From Ceratobasidium sp. AG-K (lineage: Eukaryota > Basidiomycota > Agaricomycetes > Cantharellales > Ceratobasidiaceae), in NCBI GenBank assembly GCA_037039685.1, contig JAWNGF010000001.1, forward strand, positions 3,658,001-3,722,000: DNA of 64,000 bases. The letters are read 5' to 3'. Positions within the stretch are counted from its first letter, which is position 1, and every line of letters begins with the position of its first letter. Shown here in pieces: positions 19,300 through 31,000 of this stretch. A program made the translations under genes and the position numbers. The notes below the pieces were generated by a model. The model saw nothing but the letters and a program-made list of their open reading frames with translations, did no database searches and was not told where the DNA came from.

Positions 19300-19545
19300 A
19301 TGCCCCCCCCTAAAATGGACCATTGGTGGAGCATTGGCCCCCCCCCCCTAAATGGACCATTGGCAGAGCGTTGGACCATTGCCGCTTGCCCCAACCTACT
19401 TGGAAATTGCTGCCCCAATCAGAAGCAACTGGAGGCTCTGGAAACCATCCACAACTTGCCACAGGCTCCTCTGGAAGTGATTCAGGCTCTGGTCCAGGTA
19501 CTTCAGGAGAGGTGGATTGGGCTCTTGATTGTCTCTGAGTGCATG

Positions 19546-19965
19546 TCAATTGAAAGAAATGTGCAATTCCTTGTTGTTTCTGATGTAGCAGTGGTCTATG
19601 TACTTGGATAGGGAGACTTCAACCTCCAGTGGGTGGTTTTTGTAGCAATGCCAAGCAATGACCTTGTGGAAATTGTGGAAATCACGTGCAAGAAAATGGT
19701 CCCAGTGATAGAAGGGACCGCCACACAGGGAAGTGGGATTGTTGCTGCTGAGGTAGTAAAGATAGCCATAGCACGCATGGTAGACAATATTGGGCCCCTT
19801 GCGCAAGCAGGCACACTTGGTAGCAGCAGGAATGAGCCCAAAGCGCAGGTAGGGGATGCCTGAGTCCAGTTTGCTTTTGAAGCCTTCTGGCATGTAGTGG
19901 AGGTAGGTATCCAAGCTGCCCCAGCTGTTGAAAGGGGTGTTGTTGTGGGGGCAATGAATGGGCAT
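19546..19965 (-). CDS. Family F ORF3, copy 2 (truncated)
   Basis: 139 codons from the ATG at 19965 (MPIHCPHNNTPFNSWGSLD) to a stop after NNKELHISFN. Compared with copy 3, the tail beyond this stop is out of frame. The core motifs KLDSGIPYL, ATKCACLRKGPN, YGYLYYLSSNNPTSLC, FHNFHKVIAWHC and EVSLSKYIDH are preserved. The first ATG corresponds in position to that of copy 3, which supports it as the true start. Function unknown. Confidence 0.5.
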   Translation of the reverse strand: MPIHCPHNNTPFNSWGSLDTYLHYMPEGFKSKLDSGIPYLRFGLIPAATKCACLRKGPNIVYHACYGYLYYLSSNNPTSLCGGPFYHWDHFLARDFHNFHKVIAWHCYKNHPLEVEVSLSKYIDHCYIRNNKELHISFN

Positions 19966-20578
19966 GATGGACAGCAGTAGAGGAGTTTTCACAGAGCTTG
20001 GGGTGCTGGAGTGAGGCAATGGCTGCAAGAAGGCGGGTTTTGGTGGCCATGGACTTGCTTTTGCTGGCTGCCCTTTTAGCTGGAGGTAGGACACGTGGAA
20101 CTGGATCATCAGGCTGTTGGGCATCAGGAAAATTAGCGTAGAAGTCCTGCAGTTTGTCCTCCAACTGCACAAGATTGGAAGCCAGCTCAAAAGTGTTGTC
20201 CAGCGGTCCATACCCTTGCCAACAAACCCTGTACTTCCATATTCCATATTCCAACTTCCAATCAATCAGTTTGTCCACCTCATAAATCTCTTCCCCATCT
20301 TCTGTGATCAAAGGGGGTGGTTGTTGGAAGGTGCGCTTGAAATCAGTGTCCTGCTTTACTTTAGAGAGTAGAGCAACATGGAAAATATCATGGATCTTCA
20401 TTGTCTCAGGGAGCTCTAAGCGGTAAGTGTGGGAGCCTATGTGCTTCAGAACAGGAAAGGGACCATATTGCTTGTGATCCAGCTTCTTGTTGGGGCGTTG
20501 GGACTTGATATGTGTGCCTAGCAACCAAACTTTATCTCCAACTTCAAATTCTGGCATAGAAACTAGGTGATCTGCCAC
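19966..20578 (-). pseudogene. Copy 2 pol C-terminus: GPY/F and chromodomain
   Basis: An open stretch beginning in the integrase tail: FEVGDKVWLLGTHIKSQRP, GPFPVLKHIGSHTYRLELP, then a chromodomain (YEVDKLIDWKLEYG, KYRVCWQGYG). The frame runs past the point where copy 3 has its pol stop, because TGA there reads TCA here. Confidence 0.8.
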
Positions 20579-22664
20579 TCTGTAGTGCTCCTGAGTCTAT
20601 TTCAGTGTTGCTTGGACCTCCTCTATCACTGCCCTGAGTTCTGCAGCCCTACTCCCTTGCTTAGAGTGTAATCTTTGAACTTTTGAGCAATGGAATGCAG
20701 CAGGCTAGCAGGTCATCAGGGAAGCGCCTCTTTGAGTTTCTCAAGGAAAGAAACACTGATCATGGCAGAGAAGCCAGAACATTGATCCTCCCTGATCATC
20801 ATTTGAGGAAGAGGCTCTTCTGCCGTGTGATCTGCACATCTGGACAAGGCATCTGGTTTCTGGGACTGTTTACCTGGCCTGTAAGCAATGACAAATTTGT
20901 AAGAAGCAAGTAGCAGATACCAGTGCACATGTTGACAATTGAATGTCCTAGCATTTTTCCAATACTCCAAGTTCTTGTGATCAGTGAAGACAGTGATTGG
21001 CTGCTCACTTCCTTCCAGGAAAATGTGCCAGTGTTCAAAAGACTGAATAATAGCCAATAATTCCTTCACATGAGTGTCATAGTTCACCTCAGCAGGGGAG
21101 AAGCTTGCAGACATGAAGGCAACAGGATGCAAGCAACTATCAGCCTGTCTCTGTGACAGCACAGCACCCAGGGTGGTTCCAGAAGCATACATCTCCAGGA
21201 AATAGAGCAGCTTCTCATCTGGATGCGCAAGAGTCTATTCCATGCAAATTGCTTCCTTGATGGCATCAAATGAGTGCTGCTCAGCCTCTGTCCATTACCA
21301 GGCACCCTCCTTGGTGAGATCATTCAGAGGGCGTGCTATGCGGCTGAAATCAGGCACAAAGCGGCAATAAAAGTTGGCAAAGCCCAGGAATGCTTGAACT
21401 TGTTTCACAGTGAGAGGAGCAGGCCATTCCTTGACTGCTTGAACCTTGTCCTTTTCCATGGAGATGCCTTCAGGAGTGATCACAAGGCCAATATAGTTGA
21501 CTGATGTGACAAAGAAGTGGCATTTGGCAGGGTTGCAGAAGAGCTGATTGTCCCTGAGTCACTTAAGCACTTCTTTGACATGTTCCTCATGCTCAGCAAT
21601 GGAATTACAGAAGATCAGGATGTTGTCAAGGTAAACAATGACAGTGATGTCCAGCAGGTCATGGAAAATGTTGTTCATGAAGCATTGGAAAACAGCAGGA
21701 GCATTGCAAAGACCAAAAGGCATAACCAAATGCTCAAACAAGCAATATTATGTTTTGAAAGCAGTTTTCCATTCATCTTCTTCTTTGATTTGCAAATTGT
21801 TGTATCCAGAGCGCAAATCCAGCTTGGTAAATATCTTAGCATGCTTTAGTTTCTACACAAGGTCTTCTCGGCATGGCAGGGGGTAGCAATCTTTGATGGT
21901 GTTGTTGTTAAGGTGACAATAATCATTCACCAGTCTCAGGTCATCAAGTCCCTTGGGAACAAACATCACTGGAGCGCCTCCAGGTGAAGTACTTGGCCTA
22001 ATCTTCCCCACAGCCAGCTAAGTGTCAATATACTGCTTGAGAACAGGAGTCTCCTTGGGTGTCATGGATAAATGGGCCCCCAGGGGACTTCTTTTCCAGG
22101 CTCCAAGTTGATTTCACAGTCATAGGGGCAATGAGGCAGCGGTTTGACAAAGAATTCATTGCCAAAGACACTTAGGAAGTCATGAAATATTGGGGGAACA
22201 ATCTTGTGAAGGGGGGACACTTATGCCAATCTAGACTCCATGAATTTGTGTGGAAGAACCACAAGAGTAGACCAATTGATGTCAGGGTTAGCTTCTTGTA
22301 ACCAGGGCATGCCTAGAATCATGTCTCTGTCTCCAAGCGGCAAGCAGTAGAAGGTTTGAACAAAAGAATGTGAGAGGGCAGTGAATTCAAAGCGGCATTT
22401 GAATCTGATGGAGTCCCTGACTTCTTTGCCATTGATTCCAACAACTTGGCGTGCTGCTGGTAGCTCAGTGAGAGTCAGGGTGTGGCAACAAGCAAATTGG
22501 GGGTCAATAAGGTTGGCAGATGAACCAGAGTCAAGTACAGCGGAATAGGAGTCTGTGATTCCCTCAATATCAATAGGTAGAATGGGGGCTGTATTTTTGT
22601 GAAGAGCAGCACGGTACAGGGGTTCTGAAGACAAAGGAGGATTATTGGTGCATGTAGACACCAT
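20579..22664 (-). pseudogene. Copy 2 pol: protease, RT, RNase H (broken)
   Basis: The protease at 22221-22664 has VLDSGSSANLIDP. RT fragments at 21559-21741 carry the catalytic box as VYLDNILIF: the second Asp of YxDD is Asn, so polymerase activity would be lost. The RT thumb is at 21295-21483 and RNase H at 20716-21192 (ITVFTDHKNLEYW, VIAYRPGKQSQKPDALSR). At about 20600-20700 the RNase H tail joins directly to the integrase C-terminal linker, so the zinc finger and catalytic core are deleted. Several stops and frameshifts are present. Confidence 0.85.
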
Positions 22665-22675
22665 ACAACAGCACC

Positions 22676-24483
22676 CTAGACTTTTCCTGACTGCTGAGAG
22701 GCTTCCACAACTTCCTCAATGGTTCCAGCTTTTCCAAACTCCTTTTTGGGAGTTTCCACATGCCATCCAGTTTTGCAGTCTTCAAACTTGTGATTTTCAC
22801 TGCACTTGATGCATTGCCCAGCAGTGCAATGCTTGTCCTTGATTTCCTCGGTAACAAAGCCTGCAGACTTGCCCTGAGTGGGTCTAGATGTGGTGGGGAT
22901 GGTCTCTGAGGCACAGCAAGCTTCAAACAGCATGTTATCAATGAGGGAAGCAGTGGAAATGAGCTGATCAAGGGTGTTGATTTTTTGAGTGAGTGTGAAC
23001 TCAATCAACTTCTGGCAGACTTCTGGCTTGAGTCCTTGGTGGAATGCAGCCATCAGGGCTTTGTCTTGCCACTCCAGATCACCCATAATAATGCAGAAGT
23101 CAGTGGAATAATTGCCGTCTGAGAGGATTTGAGTTAAAGCATGAATCTTGCATTCTGCCACTTGTTTTGCATCAGGGTCTGACCACTGGGAGATGAATCC
23201 TGATTCAAAAGCAGTCCAGCTGATGAGGAGGGCATCTGCATCTCCATTGACAACTTTGTTGAGGTAGAACTGCCCCCAATTATGCAGCTGGCCTTCTTTC
23301 AGGTTCATCAGGACATAGGTGATCTTGGAATGATCAGAGGGAAAGGAAGATTGGTTGGCAAGGAAGTAGGCCTTGCATTCCAGCATAAACAATTTTCCTC
23401 CAGGGCCCTTCTTGCCATGATACTTCTCAGGTCTGGGGATCTTGGATTTGGGAATAGAAGCACCAGGGGTCTGGCTTAATCCTTGGATCAAAGTGCTCAA
23501 AGGAGCAGTTAAAGAGCAACCCAGAGCCTCTTCCATCATCTCCATGGCCTCATGCTTCTCCTGGGCTTCTGGAGAGCATCTGATGGTTGGGAAACATGGC
23601 TGATGTGGGTCTGGAGTAGGATAGGGATCTGGGGTCTCCCCACAGGAGCCAATAGAGTGGTTTGATTGATTGTCATCCTCCAAAGCCTTGTTCTTTCCTT
23701 TTCCCTGTCCAAATATGGATGGCAGAGGTTTCAGGGTTGCTTTGGGTGTTCACAAAGCGGATGGTGGAGGAAGAGGGGACTGCAGACGCTTGCAAAGGTG
23801 CAGGGGATTCACTTTTGATGGTAGGGCGATGAGGGATGCTTCCTGAGGGATCTTCTGACCCAAAAGGTGTGGGGACTTGGTAATTGTGCATAGTGGAGCT
23901 CCCAATTGCCTGAGGGCCTGGGGGTGTCCTCCACTGAGATGGAGGAGATCTCTCCTGACCTGGGGGGTGTTGCTGGCTTGGGTGCTTCTGTATTGCATGC
24001 CTGGTTGACAGCCCTGTCGACATCCTGTTCTATGTGGGCCTTCAGTGTTTTTTCTAGCTCCTGGATGCATTTCAGGAGTGTTAGTGTGCGACTTTCCATC
24101 ATTTGAGAAATTTTGATGGGTTCTTTGATTGATTGGTTGTAAATTGCACTGTAGATGCGCTCTAGTTTTCTCTGATCTTTGTCCATAAACAGGTGCATTC
24201 CTCCTGAGGTACTTTTGCTTTCTGGGCATTGGGGGCGCTTTATGCCTGGTGCTGGAGAGTTTCCCCTTGTTCCTGAGGTGGAAACTGATCGTCCCATGGC
24301 TGATTTGCGCTCTATAGAGGCACCGGAAGAAGATGACATGCTTGGCAAAGATGGGATTGAGAATGGGACTAGTTTTGCTGCTGAGGATGGCCCTAGGAAT
24401 GTGCTGGTTGATGGCTTGGACAATATGCAGCTGGTGAGAGCAATAGAAAGCCAGTTTGGGGCAATGTGGATGGCTACAGCCAA
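22676..24483 (-). pseudogene. Copy 2 gag, one frameshift
   Basis: The N-terminal part at 23809-24483 carries a short coiled coil (MESRTLTLLKCIQELEKTL). A frame change near 23905 and another near 23680 lead into the capsid part 22676-23683 (335 codons). This ends in the knuckle CIKCSENHKFEDC, a CX2CX3HX4C variant one residue shorter than usual. Capsid-like passages include FESGFISQWSDPDAKQVAE and MAAFHQGLKPEVCQKLIEF. Confidence 0.8.
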
Positions 24484-24500
24484 GTAAGAATGATTTACAA

Positions 24501-25010
24501 TGTCACAACCTGCTCAGAGATGGGTTGTTTGAGACTGATGAGTGGCTCTTAGGCCTGAGAATCATTGAGAGGTTCCAAAAGATGTTGGATAACCTCCTCA
24601 GGGCAAAGTAGAGTGGGTAAACAACAAGGTAAATTGTTCTTGGGATTCCAAGACAATTTCCCTTGCATCTTTAATAGCAAAAAGAACAAAGGAAGTGCTA
24701 TCTACATGGGAAAAGCACAACAGTCCAAAAGGAGCATGAAAGGAACATCAGAACAAGAAGAACGTGTAGCACATCAGGATCAATGCGCAGCGCTCCAGAA
24801 AAATCACAGACCAGAGAATACACGCCCATGATCCACTTATACAAAGGGCTAAGTGAGAGAAGCAACAACAAAGTGGTAAACAAGAAAACAAACTACATGG
24901 CAGCCAACAAGCACAGAACAGGGGGAAAACCACAAACAGAACAACAAAGACAGCCAGCAAGCACTGAAGGCCCAGGACACAGACCCTTGTCAGGAGCAAG
25001 GCTCATGACA
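24501..25010 (-). repeat. Copy 2 5' LTR
   Basis: 510 bp in minus orientation. The primer-site region next to it reads GTAAATCATTCTT on the minus strand, two mismatches from the complement of AAGAACAATTTAC in the LTR (self-priming pattern, decayed). Confidence 0.88.
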
Positions 25011-27099
25011 AGATACCATCATTGCCTGGACTTAACCTCCTGCCAACATTGAGCTGTGTCCCCAGTGCACCAAGTGTGGTGAACCAACCAGCACACCAAG
25101 TACACACCCACCACACATCAGCAAAAACAAGCTCACCTCAGGAGTAGTATGAACTGTATAAATTCTCAAATCACTTACATGAAAGTCCAAAAATCAAAGG
25201 TCTTCAAAGACCTGTAGGCCTTGGGGCCAAGTTTCAAAGCACTCCAAATCACCTGGGTTGCTCCAATTCACCCCAAATCAGCCCAGTAGGTTGCAAATCA
25301 CCTCAGATCAATTGGTCAAATCAGTGATGAAACCCTGTATATTGATCAGAAGGGATTCTAACTGAACAAGCAATTGCAAATTTACCATTTCAGGCAGTTT
25401 TTCATCAAAAAGACACGCATCTGGGCAAGTATTTTGCAAATATTGCGCTCATTTCTTGTCCAAATACAGTTCAGTTACCATATTTGAAAATCCTGAGGCT
25501 GTGCAAATCTGCTGACAAATTTTGATGAATTTGAAATTCCAACAATGGAAGGTGATTTAGCTCCACTTGACTGTTGGCACCTGACTTTGAGTTGAAGTCC
25601 CACCTCCACTCTTCAAGTTGCTCTTTCCCCCTGTTCCATTTGCTGGCATGTCACCCCCTCATGTACCTGGGGTACTTTGTAGCATTTAGTCACATTGATG
25701 CACAGGGGCAGGCAATCCAATGGCTGGATCAAAAGATAGCTTGTATTTGAAATGTGACCAATCAAATCAAATTTACCTAAAATGGCAATTTACACATTGA
25801 CTAATTGAGCCAATGAGTGGTTGTATTATTTGGCCTGATTTGAAATCTGAGGGTGGATTTGAAGTGATTTGAAGCAACCAAGGGTGATTTGAAGTGTTTG
25901 GTCTGCTCCGGACCAACACCAGGTGATTTAGAGCATTCCAAATCCACTGCAGTGATTCAAACTACTCTGGAGAGCCCCAAAATGTTCCAAACTGCTCCAG
26001 ATTAAGTGCTCAGATATATACTACTATTCCTGCAAGTCCCTGTATTTATAGTGCTCCCAGCCTTGGTGGGTGTTGGGTTTTTGCTGATGCAAGAGCCCAT
26101 GCACCCTGTGCACAGGAACACTGTCTACCTCAGCAAAACTTATATGTCACTGTAATCAGTGCACAGTGGCCAACTCATCTGTGCATCAAGAACCCACACC
26201 AGCCAGACTGGGTATACATGTTTTGCATTATGTCAGCAGATACCATGATTGGCTGAACTACACCCCCTTCCAACATTGAGCTGTGTCCCCACTGCAATGG
26301 GCTGCACACTGGGTGCACAGCACCACCACTGGTCTTTGCTATGTGGGTGGCTGTGCTATGCCAGAGTCATCAACCAATCACCGCATCAGGTATGCTGACC
26401 AAACACACTGCATGTACACATTGTCTCCACAGCTTGTGCCATGCCCTCTTGCATTCTACTCACCTCCATTAGCCAGCTACACACTCACCACAACAACAAC
26501 AGTCCATGCACTGGGTGCGCTGTAGCATCACTAGCCATATTGGCTGTGCACCTACAGCACTGGCAAACCTAATATCCAATAGCTTATGTCACCCTTGGTC
26601 AGGTTAGGTTGGGGTGGGTGGCACCAGCCACCAGACACCTTTGCAAGTGTGCTGTGCACCCAGTATGCACAGCAACCAACCAACCAGGCAAGACCAATAG
26701 ACAAATGCATTAGTGCCCTCAATAGAGATGCCACCTCCAGCACCCATGCAGAACTATGCCCTTGAACTGCATTCAAATTGCACTTGTTCAAGGTGCACCA
26801 TACCCCATTCAATAGCATTTGTTGAGCCAGTCAGAACAAGTTACTGAGCATCCAGAATGGCTGACATGTGATGGCAGTAGAGTGGACACAGGTCCTGCAC
26901 AGGTACCTGTGTGCCATCTCTGGTGTAGTATGTCTTCAGCTCCTCTACCTTTCTCTCTATTGCCTTGAATCAAGTATTCTACATTCCACATGTATGATCT
27001 CCTCTATGCTTCTCTGCAACTATGGGGCCACCACTCATGGGTCTTCTAATTCAGGATCTGTTTAACACCATCAGTGAGTTGGATTGTATTGGACCTGAG
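25011..27099. other. Non-coding, old dispersed repeats
   Basis: No gene. CCAACATTGAGCTGTGTCCCC occurs at about 25045 and again at about 26272 as a direct repeat. 25200-25960 is rich in CAAATCACC and its complement GGTGATTTG in opposite arms, suggesting a decayed foldback. 25650-25750 resembles 38575-38650, with TTTGTAGCAYTTAGYCACATTG and CAGGGG in common, so it is a dispersed family. Confidence 0.5.
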
Positions 27100-28600
27100 A
27101 ATGAGGGGCAGCAATTCTCAGATTGCAAAAATACACAGAGGTCAAAAATTGCTAAATCTGAGCATATCTGACTACAGAACAGGTCCAGAACGGGTCTAAA
27201 TACATCTCAGAACAGTTCAATGGGTTCTTGCACATCTTAGGATGGTTTGATGGGTGCTTGCACAACTAGACCACTTCCTCATCAATCATGAGTGATGTAT
27301 GTCAATTGAACCCAGTGTGAGCATCTTGCCCAAGGTACCTAGCCAATGTGTTTGACTCATCATCATGCACACAGATGTTTCAGTATGAGTGTGACTACCT
27401 GTGAACCAGTTTGTTTTGTATGACAGTCACACATTGCACAGTGTGTATCCCAGCAATCTGTAATGGTATGCTTAATGTAATGATTAGCTAACCTGTATGT
27501 ACATAAGCCCTGCAGGTGCTGTGTGTGGCTGTCTTGCTGGTGTATGTGCATGTATGGACCTGGTGCCTTTCTAGGCCCTGGTCTCCAGATTCTGTTCCCT
27601 CTGTCTTCAATACTACTGATCAATTATTGGTGTTAAGGCTTGTCATTATCACACCAGTGACATAGTTGCTGCTTAAGTCTATATACATTGGTTGGATTGC
27701 CAAGGACCTTACACAATCCCCACTCCCCATAACCATAGACAATTTCCTTGTCACACACATAAAGCCTGCCCTATTGTCCATGTGTTCAGACTGCATCATG
27801 TGCTGTTCCCAATGTAAAGTAGCCTGTGCCTATCCATGTGTAATTGAAATTATTTATGAAAACTAAGTGGCTAGCCCAACTAACTCCAATTTGATGTTGT
27901 CTCAACAGTGTGAAGGAGCAATGTCATCCTACTGCTTGAGGAGGCACCAAATTGAAGTTTGGTGCTCCACTGCACACTGAGGAATACATTGCTGAATATT
28001 CTGGAGTAAGGTGAACTTGTTTTGTTCATTGGCCTGTACATCTAACACCTCCTGAAGAAGGAGTGCAAGTGGGCTTTGACTGGCTTGAATTGGTTGCTGA
28101 CTGCTACATATACAAGTATATGCACACACTACTCAACAGTGGTAGAAGTGGCAATGGAGCTGGGGGGGGGGAGGAATAGCATAGGTTATGCTGTGAGGAG
28201 GGCCATTTGCTTGGGGTATGGGATCCAATGTGAGTGTGAACATAGGTCCCAGCTGAGTAAATAGTGTTTATGTCTGCAAGAAGCTGCAAGCACATGGAGA
28301 GTACATGTCCCACAAAACAAGAAGGTTCACACATAGTCAGACTTGTACTGAAACAACCAATTGTGTGATGGCAAGTCACATGCATCAGCCTGGTGCCTCA
28401 GGCTAGATGCTTGCACCCAGTTCAATTGATGCACATCACTCATAATTGATGAAGAAGTAGTCAAGTTGGGCAAGAACCCATTGAACCATCCTAAGTTGTA
28501 TGCAAACATGTTCTGGACCTGTTCTGGTGGCAGGCACAGTCAGATTTAGCAATTTTTGACCTCTGTGTATTTTTGCAATCTGAGAATTACAGCCCCTCAA
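27100..28600. mobile_element. Large foldback element 1 (about 1.5 kb)
   Basis: The left end near 27102 (TGAGGGGC...AATTCTCAGATTGCAAAA) is repeated in reverse complement at 28566-28599. Similarity continues inward: 27220-27410 pairs with 28320-28480 (TTCTTGC, CATCAATCATGAGTGATGT, CAGTAYRAGTSTGACTA, GTGAACC). Arms of several hundred bp, diverged by many substitutions and small indels, meet near 27850. No transposase. Confidence 0.75.
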
Positions 28601-28949
28601 TGGAAAGCAATGGAAATCAAAGATGCATAACGTTCAATCAGATATATACAGTCCAAAAGATTAAGCCTGCTCAAACCAAATTGTGTATGTTCCCACATCT
28701 CCTCCTACTGGTCCCCAGAAAATACACTCTTCCTTTGCACTCAGGGGGACTACAGGGCCCATCACTGGTTTAGGTTAATGGGGAAAAGTAGGCAGAACTC
28801 CAGGCATAACCCAGGTTCAAATAGGCGGGTTGAACCTGGAGCTGTTGTAGGGTGAGCCCTTGCATCCACTGGTACATGCACAAAACTTCCATACATAAAT
28901 ATAGCAGGGTGTTACAGGTAATAATGACAAGAGAATTCACAAAGTTTAA
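28601..28949. other. Spacer, no gene
   Basis: Nothing recognisable between the foldback element and the minisatellite. Confidence 0.4.
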
Positions 28950-29560
28950 CTGTAGTGGGACTTGGGCTGAGGTTTGCATAAAGGTTGTGCACACAGAAGT
29001 GCAAGCCAAGATAAAGAATAATGAACTACAGTGCCACAACAGGACATGGACTAAAAGTTGCACACAAGTTGTGCACACAGAAGTACAAGCCATGTTTGAA
29101 GATGAGGTATTACAGTGGCACAACTGGACTTGGACTCAAAGTTGCACAGCATCTGCACACACAGAAGTTTAAACCATGGAATAACACAATACATTATAGT
29201 GCAACAACAGGACATGGACTAAAAGTTGCACAAAAATTGTGCACACAGAAGTGAAAGCCTTCATTGGAAATAGCATGTCACATGACTCACCTGGGCTTGG
29301 ACTCAAAGTTGCGCAAAAGTTGTGCACACAGAAGTGCAAGCCATTGTGTGAAATAATGTCTTACAGTGCCACAACTGGACTTGGACTAGCAGTTGTGCAA
29401 AATTTGTGCACACAAAAGTGCAAGCCATGGAATTACATAATACACCATAGTGACATAACAGGACATGGACTAAAAGGTGTGCAAAAGTTGCACACACAGA
29501 AGTGCAAGCCTTGATTGGAAATAGCATGTCACATGACTCACCAGGACTTGGACTCAAACT
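28950..29560. repeat. 83-bp minisatellite, about seven units
   Basis: The motif GGACWTGGACT recurs at about 29041, 29124, 29209, 29293, 29374, 29459 and 29543 (period about 83 bp). Each unit includes AAAGTTGCACA and CACACAGAAGTGCAAGCC. Units alternate between 'ACAGGACATGGACTAAAAG' and 'ACTGGACTTGGACTCAAAG' types. Frames open across several units are by-products. Confidence 0.85.
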
Positions 29561-29682
29561 CAGTATTCTATATACACCCCCTTCTGTCTGGTATGTATAG
29601 CCTATGGCCTGTGAGTTCCAGGACATGCACAAAATACTGCCCAAAGTGGTCACATGTTTCCCAAGTTTTGGAACAGCCTAGT

Positions 29683-30170
29683 TGTCACGAGCCATGCTCC
29701 TGACAATGGTCTAGTGTTGGGTGTCTCTGTGCTGTGTGCCTCTCCCTCTCCCTCTTGCACTCATCCTGTGCCACATAGTTTGTTTTGATTGTTGCTCCTT
29801 TGTCACAACTTCCATTGCTTAGCTCTTGATACACATGGTTGATCAGCATGTAGACTCTGTCTTCCCTTTTTCCCATGTTACTGAACTTAGATATCCATGT
29901 GCTACACACCCTTCTTCCTTGGATCTTCTTATCCCACTCCATTTGAGCTTGCTGTACTTTCCCCATGTAGATAATTCTTCTGTGTGTACTTGCTATAAGA
30001 GATGCAAGGGAAATTGTCTTAGAACCCCAAGAACAATTTACCTTGTTGTTTACCCAGTCTACCTCACCCTGAGGAGGTTATCCAACTCCTTTTGGAGCCT
30101 CTCAGTGATATCCAGGCCTTAGAGGCCGCTCGTTGGTCATGAATAACCCTTCTCTGAACAGGTTGTGACA
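29683..30170 (+). repeat. Copy 3 5' LTR
   Basis: 488 bp, TGTCACGAGCC to GGTTGTGACA. A TATAA-like box near 29993 is followed by GAACAATTTAC. Confidence 0.9.
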
Positions 30171-30172
30171 TT

Positions 30173-30185
30173 GTAAATTGTCCTT
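30173..30185 (+). promoter_or_regulatory. Putative self-priming site, family F
   Basis: GTAAATTGTCCTT, 2 nt after the LTR, is the exact complement of AAGGACAATTTAC in the copy 3 3' LTR (35869-35881), about 30-40 bp after its TATAAAA (35833-35839). The 5' LTR has one mismatch. Confidence 0.6.
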
Positions 30186-30523
30186 ACTTGGCTGTAGACA
30201 CCCACATCGCCCCCAAACTGGCTGTATATTGCCCTCATCAGCTGCACATCATCCAAGCCATCACCAGGCACATTCCTTGGCTCATCCTCAGTGCCCAAGC
30301 TAGCCCCCTTCTCAACTGCATCTTTGCCAAGCACATCATCTTCTTCAGGCACCTCTATGGAGTGCAAATCTGCCGCGGGATGATTGGTTTCCACCTCAGG
30401 AACAAGCAAAAACTCTCCAGCACCAGGAATGTAGCTCTCTCAATGCCCAGAAAGCAATAGTATGTCAGGAGGCATGCACCTGTTCATGGATAAAGATTGG
30501 TGAAAATTTGAGTGCATCTACAG

Positions 30524-30995
30524 TGTTGTGACCCAAGGCCCCTCCAATGGACTTGTCTCCTGGTTGCTTGTCTTATGTCTTCTTTGTGCTGCTTTCCTTT
30601 GTGTGTGCTTCCTTTGTGTCTGTTTTCTTTGTTCTTGCACAGCCTTAAGCTGCTTCCTTTTTCTTTTGTCTTACAACTTCCTTTCTTGACAAGTCATGTT
30701 CCTTTATAGGACATGACTCATAGAGCTTTCTGATTGGTTAGTTTTGTATGACTCATGCCTTTTCTGAATATATAATGAGGCCACAACAAGCATGGTATCC
30801 CCATCTTGTTTTGCCTTGTCATTTCCCCAACAAACAGTACTTCACTGGGTTTCCCTCAGGGTTACCTTGGATCCTCAGGTCTTAGTGCCATTCACAGTCT
30901 ACAGTTCACAGCTCTTCAGGTGACAAGTCTCTCTAATTCTTGACTTGAGCATGTACAGTTACAGTTGGCAACCACCATAGTGTTGGGTTGCAACA
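30524..30995 (+). mobile_element. Solo LTR of a third family (family G)
   Basis: 472 bp, TGTTGTGACCC to GGGTTGCAACA, flanked by the target duplication TACAG (30519-30523, 30996-31000). It interrupts copy 3 exactly where copy 2 continues without a break, so it inserted after copy 3. Confidence 0.88.
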
Positions 30996-31000
30996 TACAG

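Larger units (their letters stand above)
18789..25010 (-). mobile_element. Family F chromovirus copy 2, integrase deleted
   Basis: A minus-strand element with 5' LTR 24501-25010 and 3' LTR 18789-19299. Order on the minus strand: gag (two frames), protease, reverse transcriptase, RNase H, [integrase core missing], GPY/F, chromodomain, ORF3, purine tract. The flanks show no matching 5-bp duplication (TTCAC versus AGATA). This suggests a rearranged border or recombination between copies. It cannot be autonomous. Confidence 0.9.

Noticed and set aside
18784..25015. Target duplication for copy 2
   Set aside because: TTCAC and AGATA do not match; reported as missing instead.
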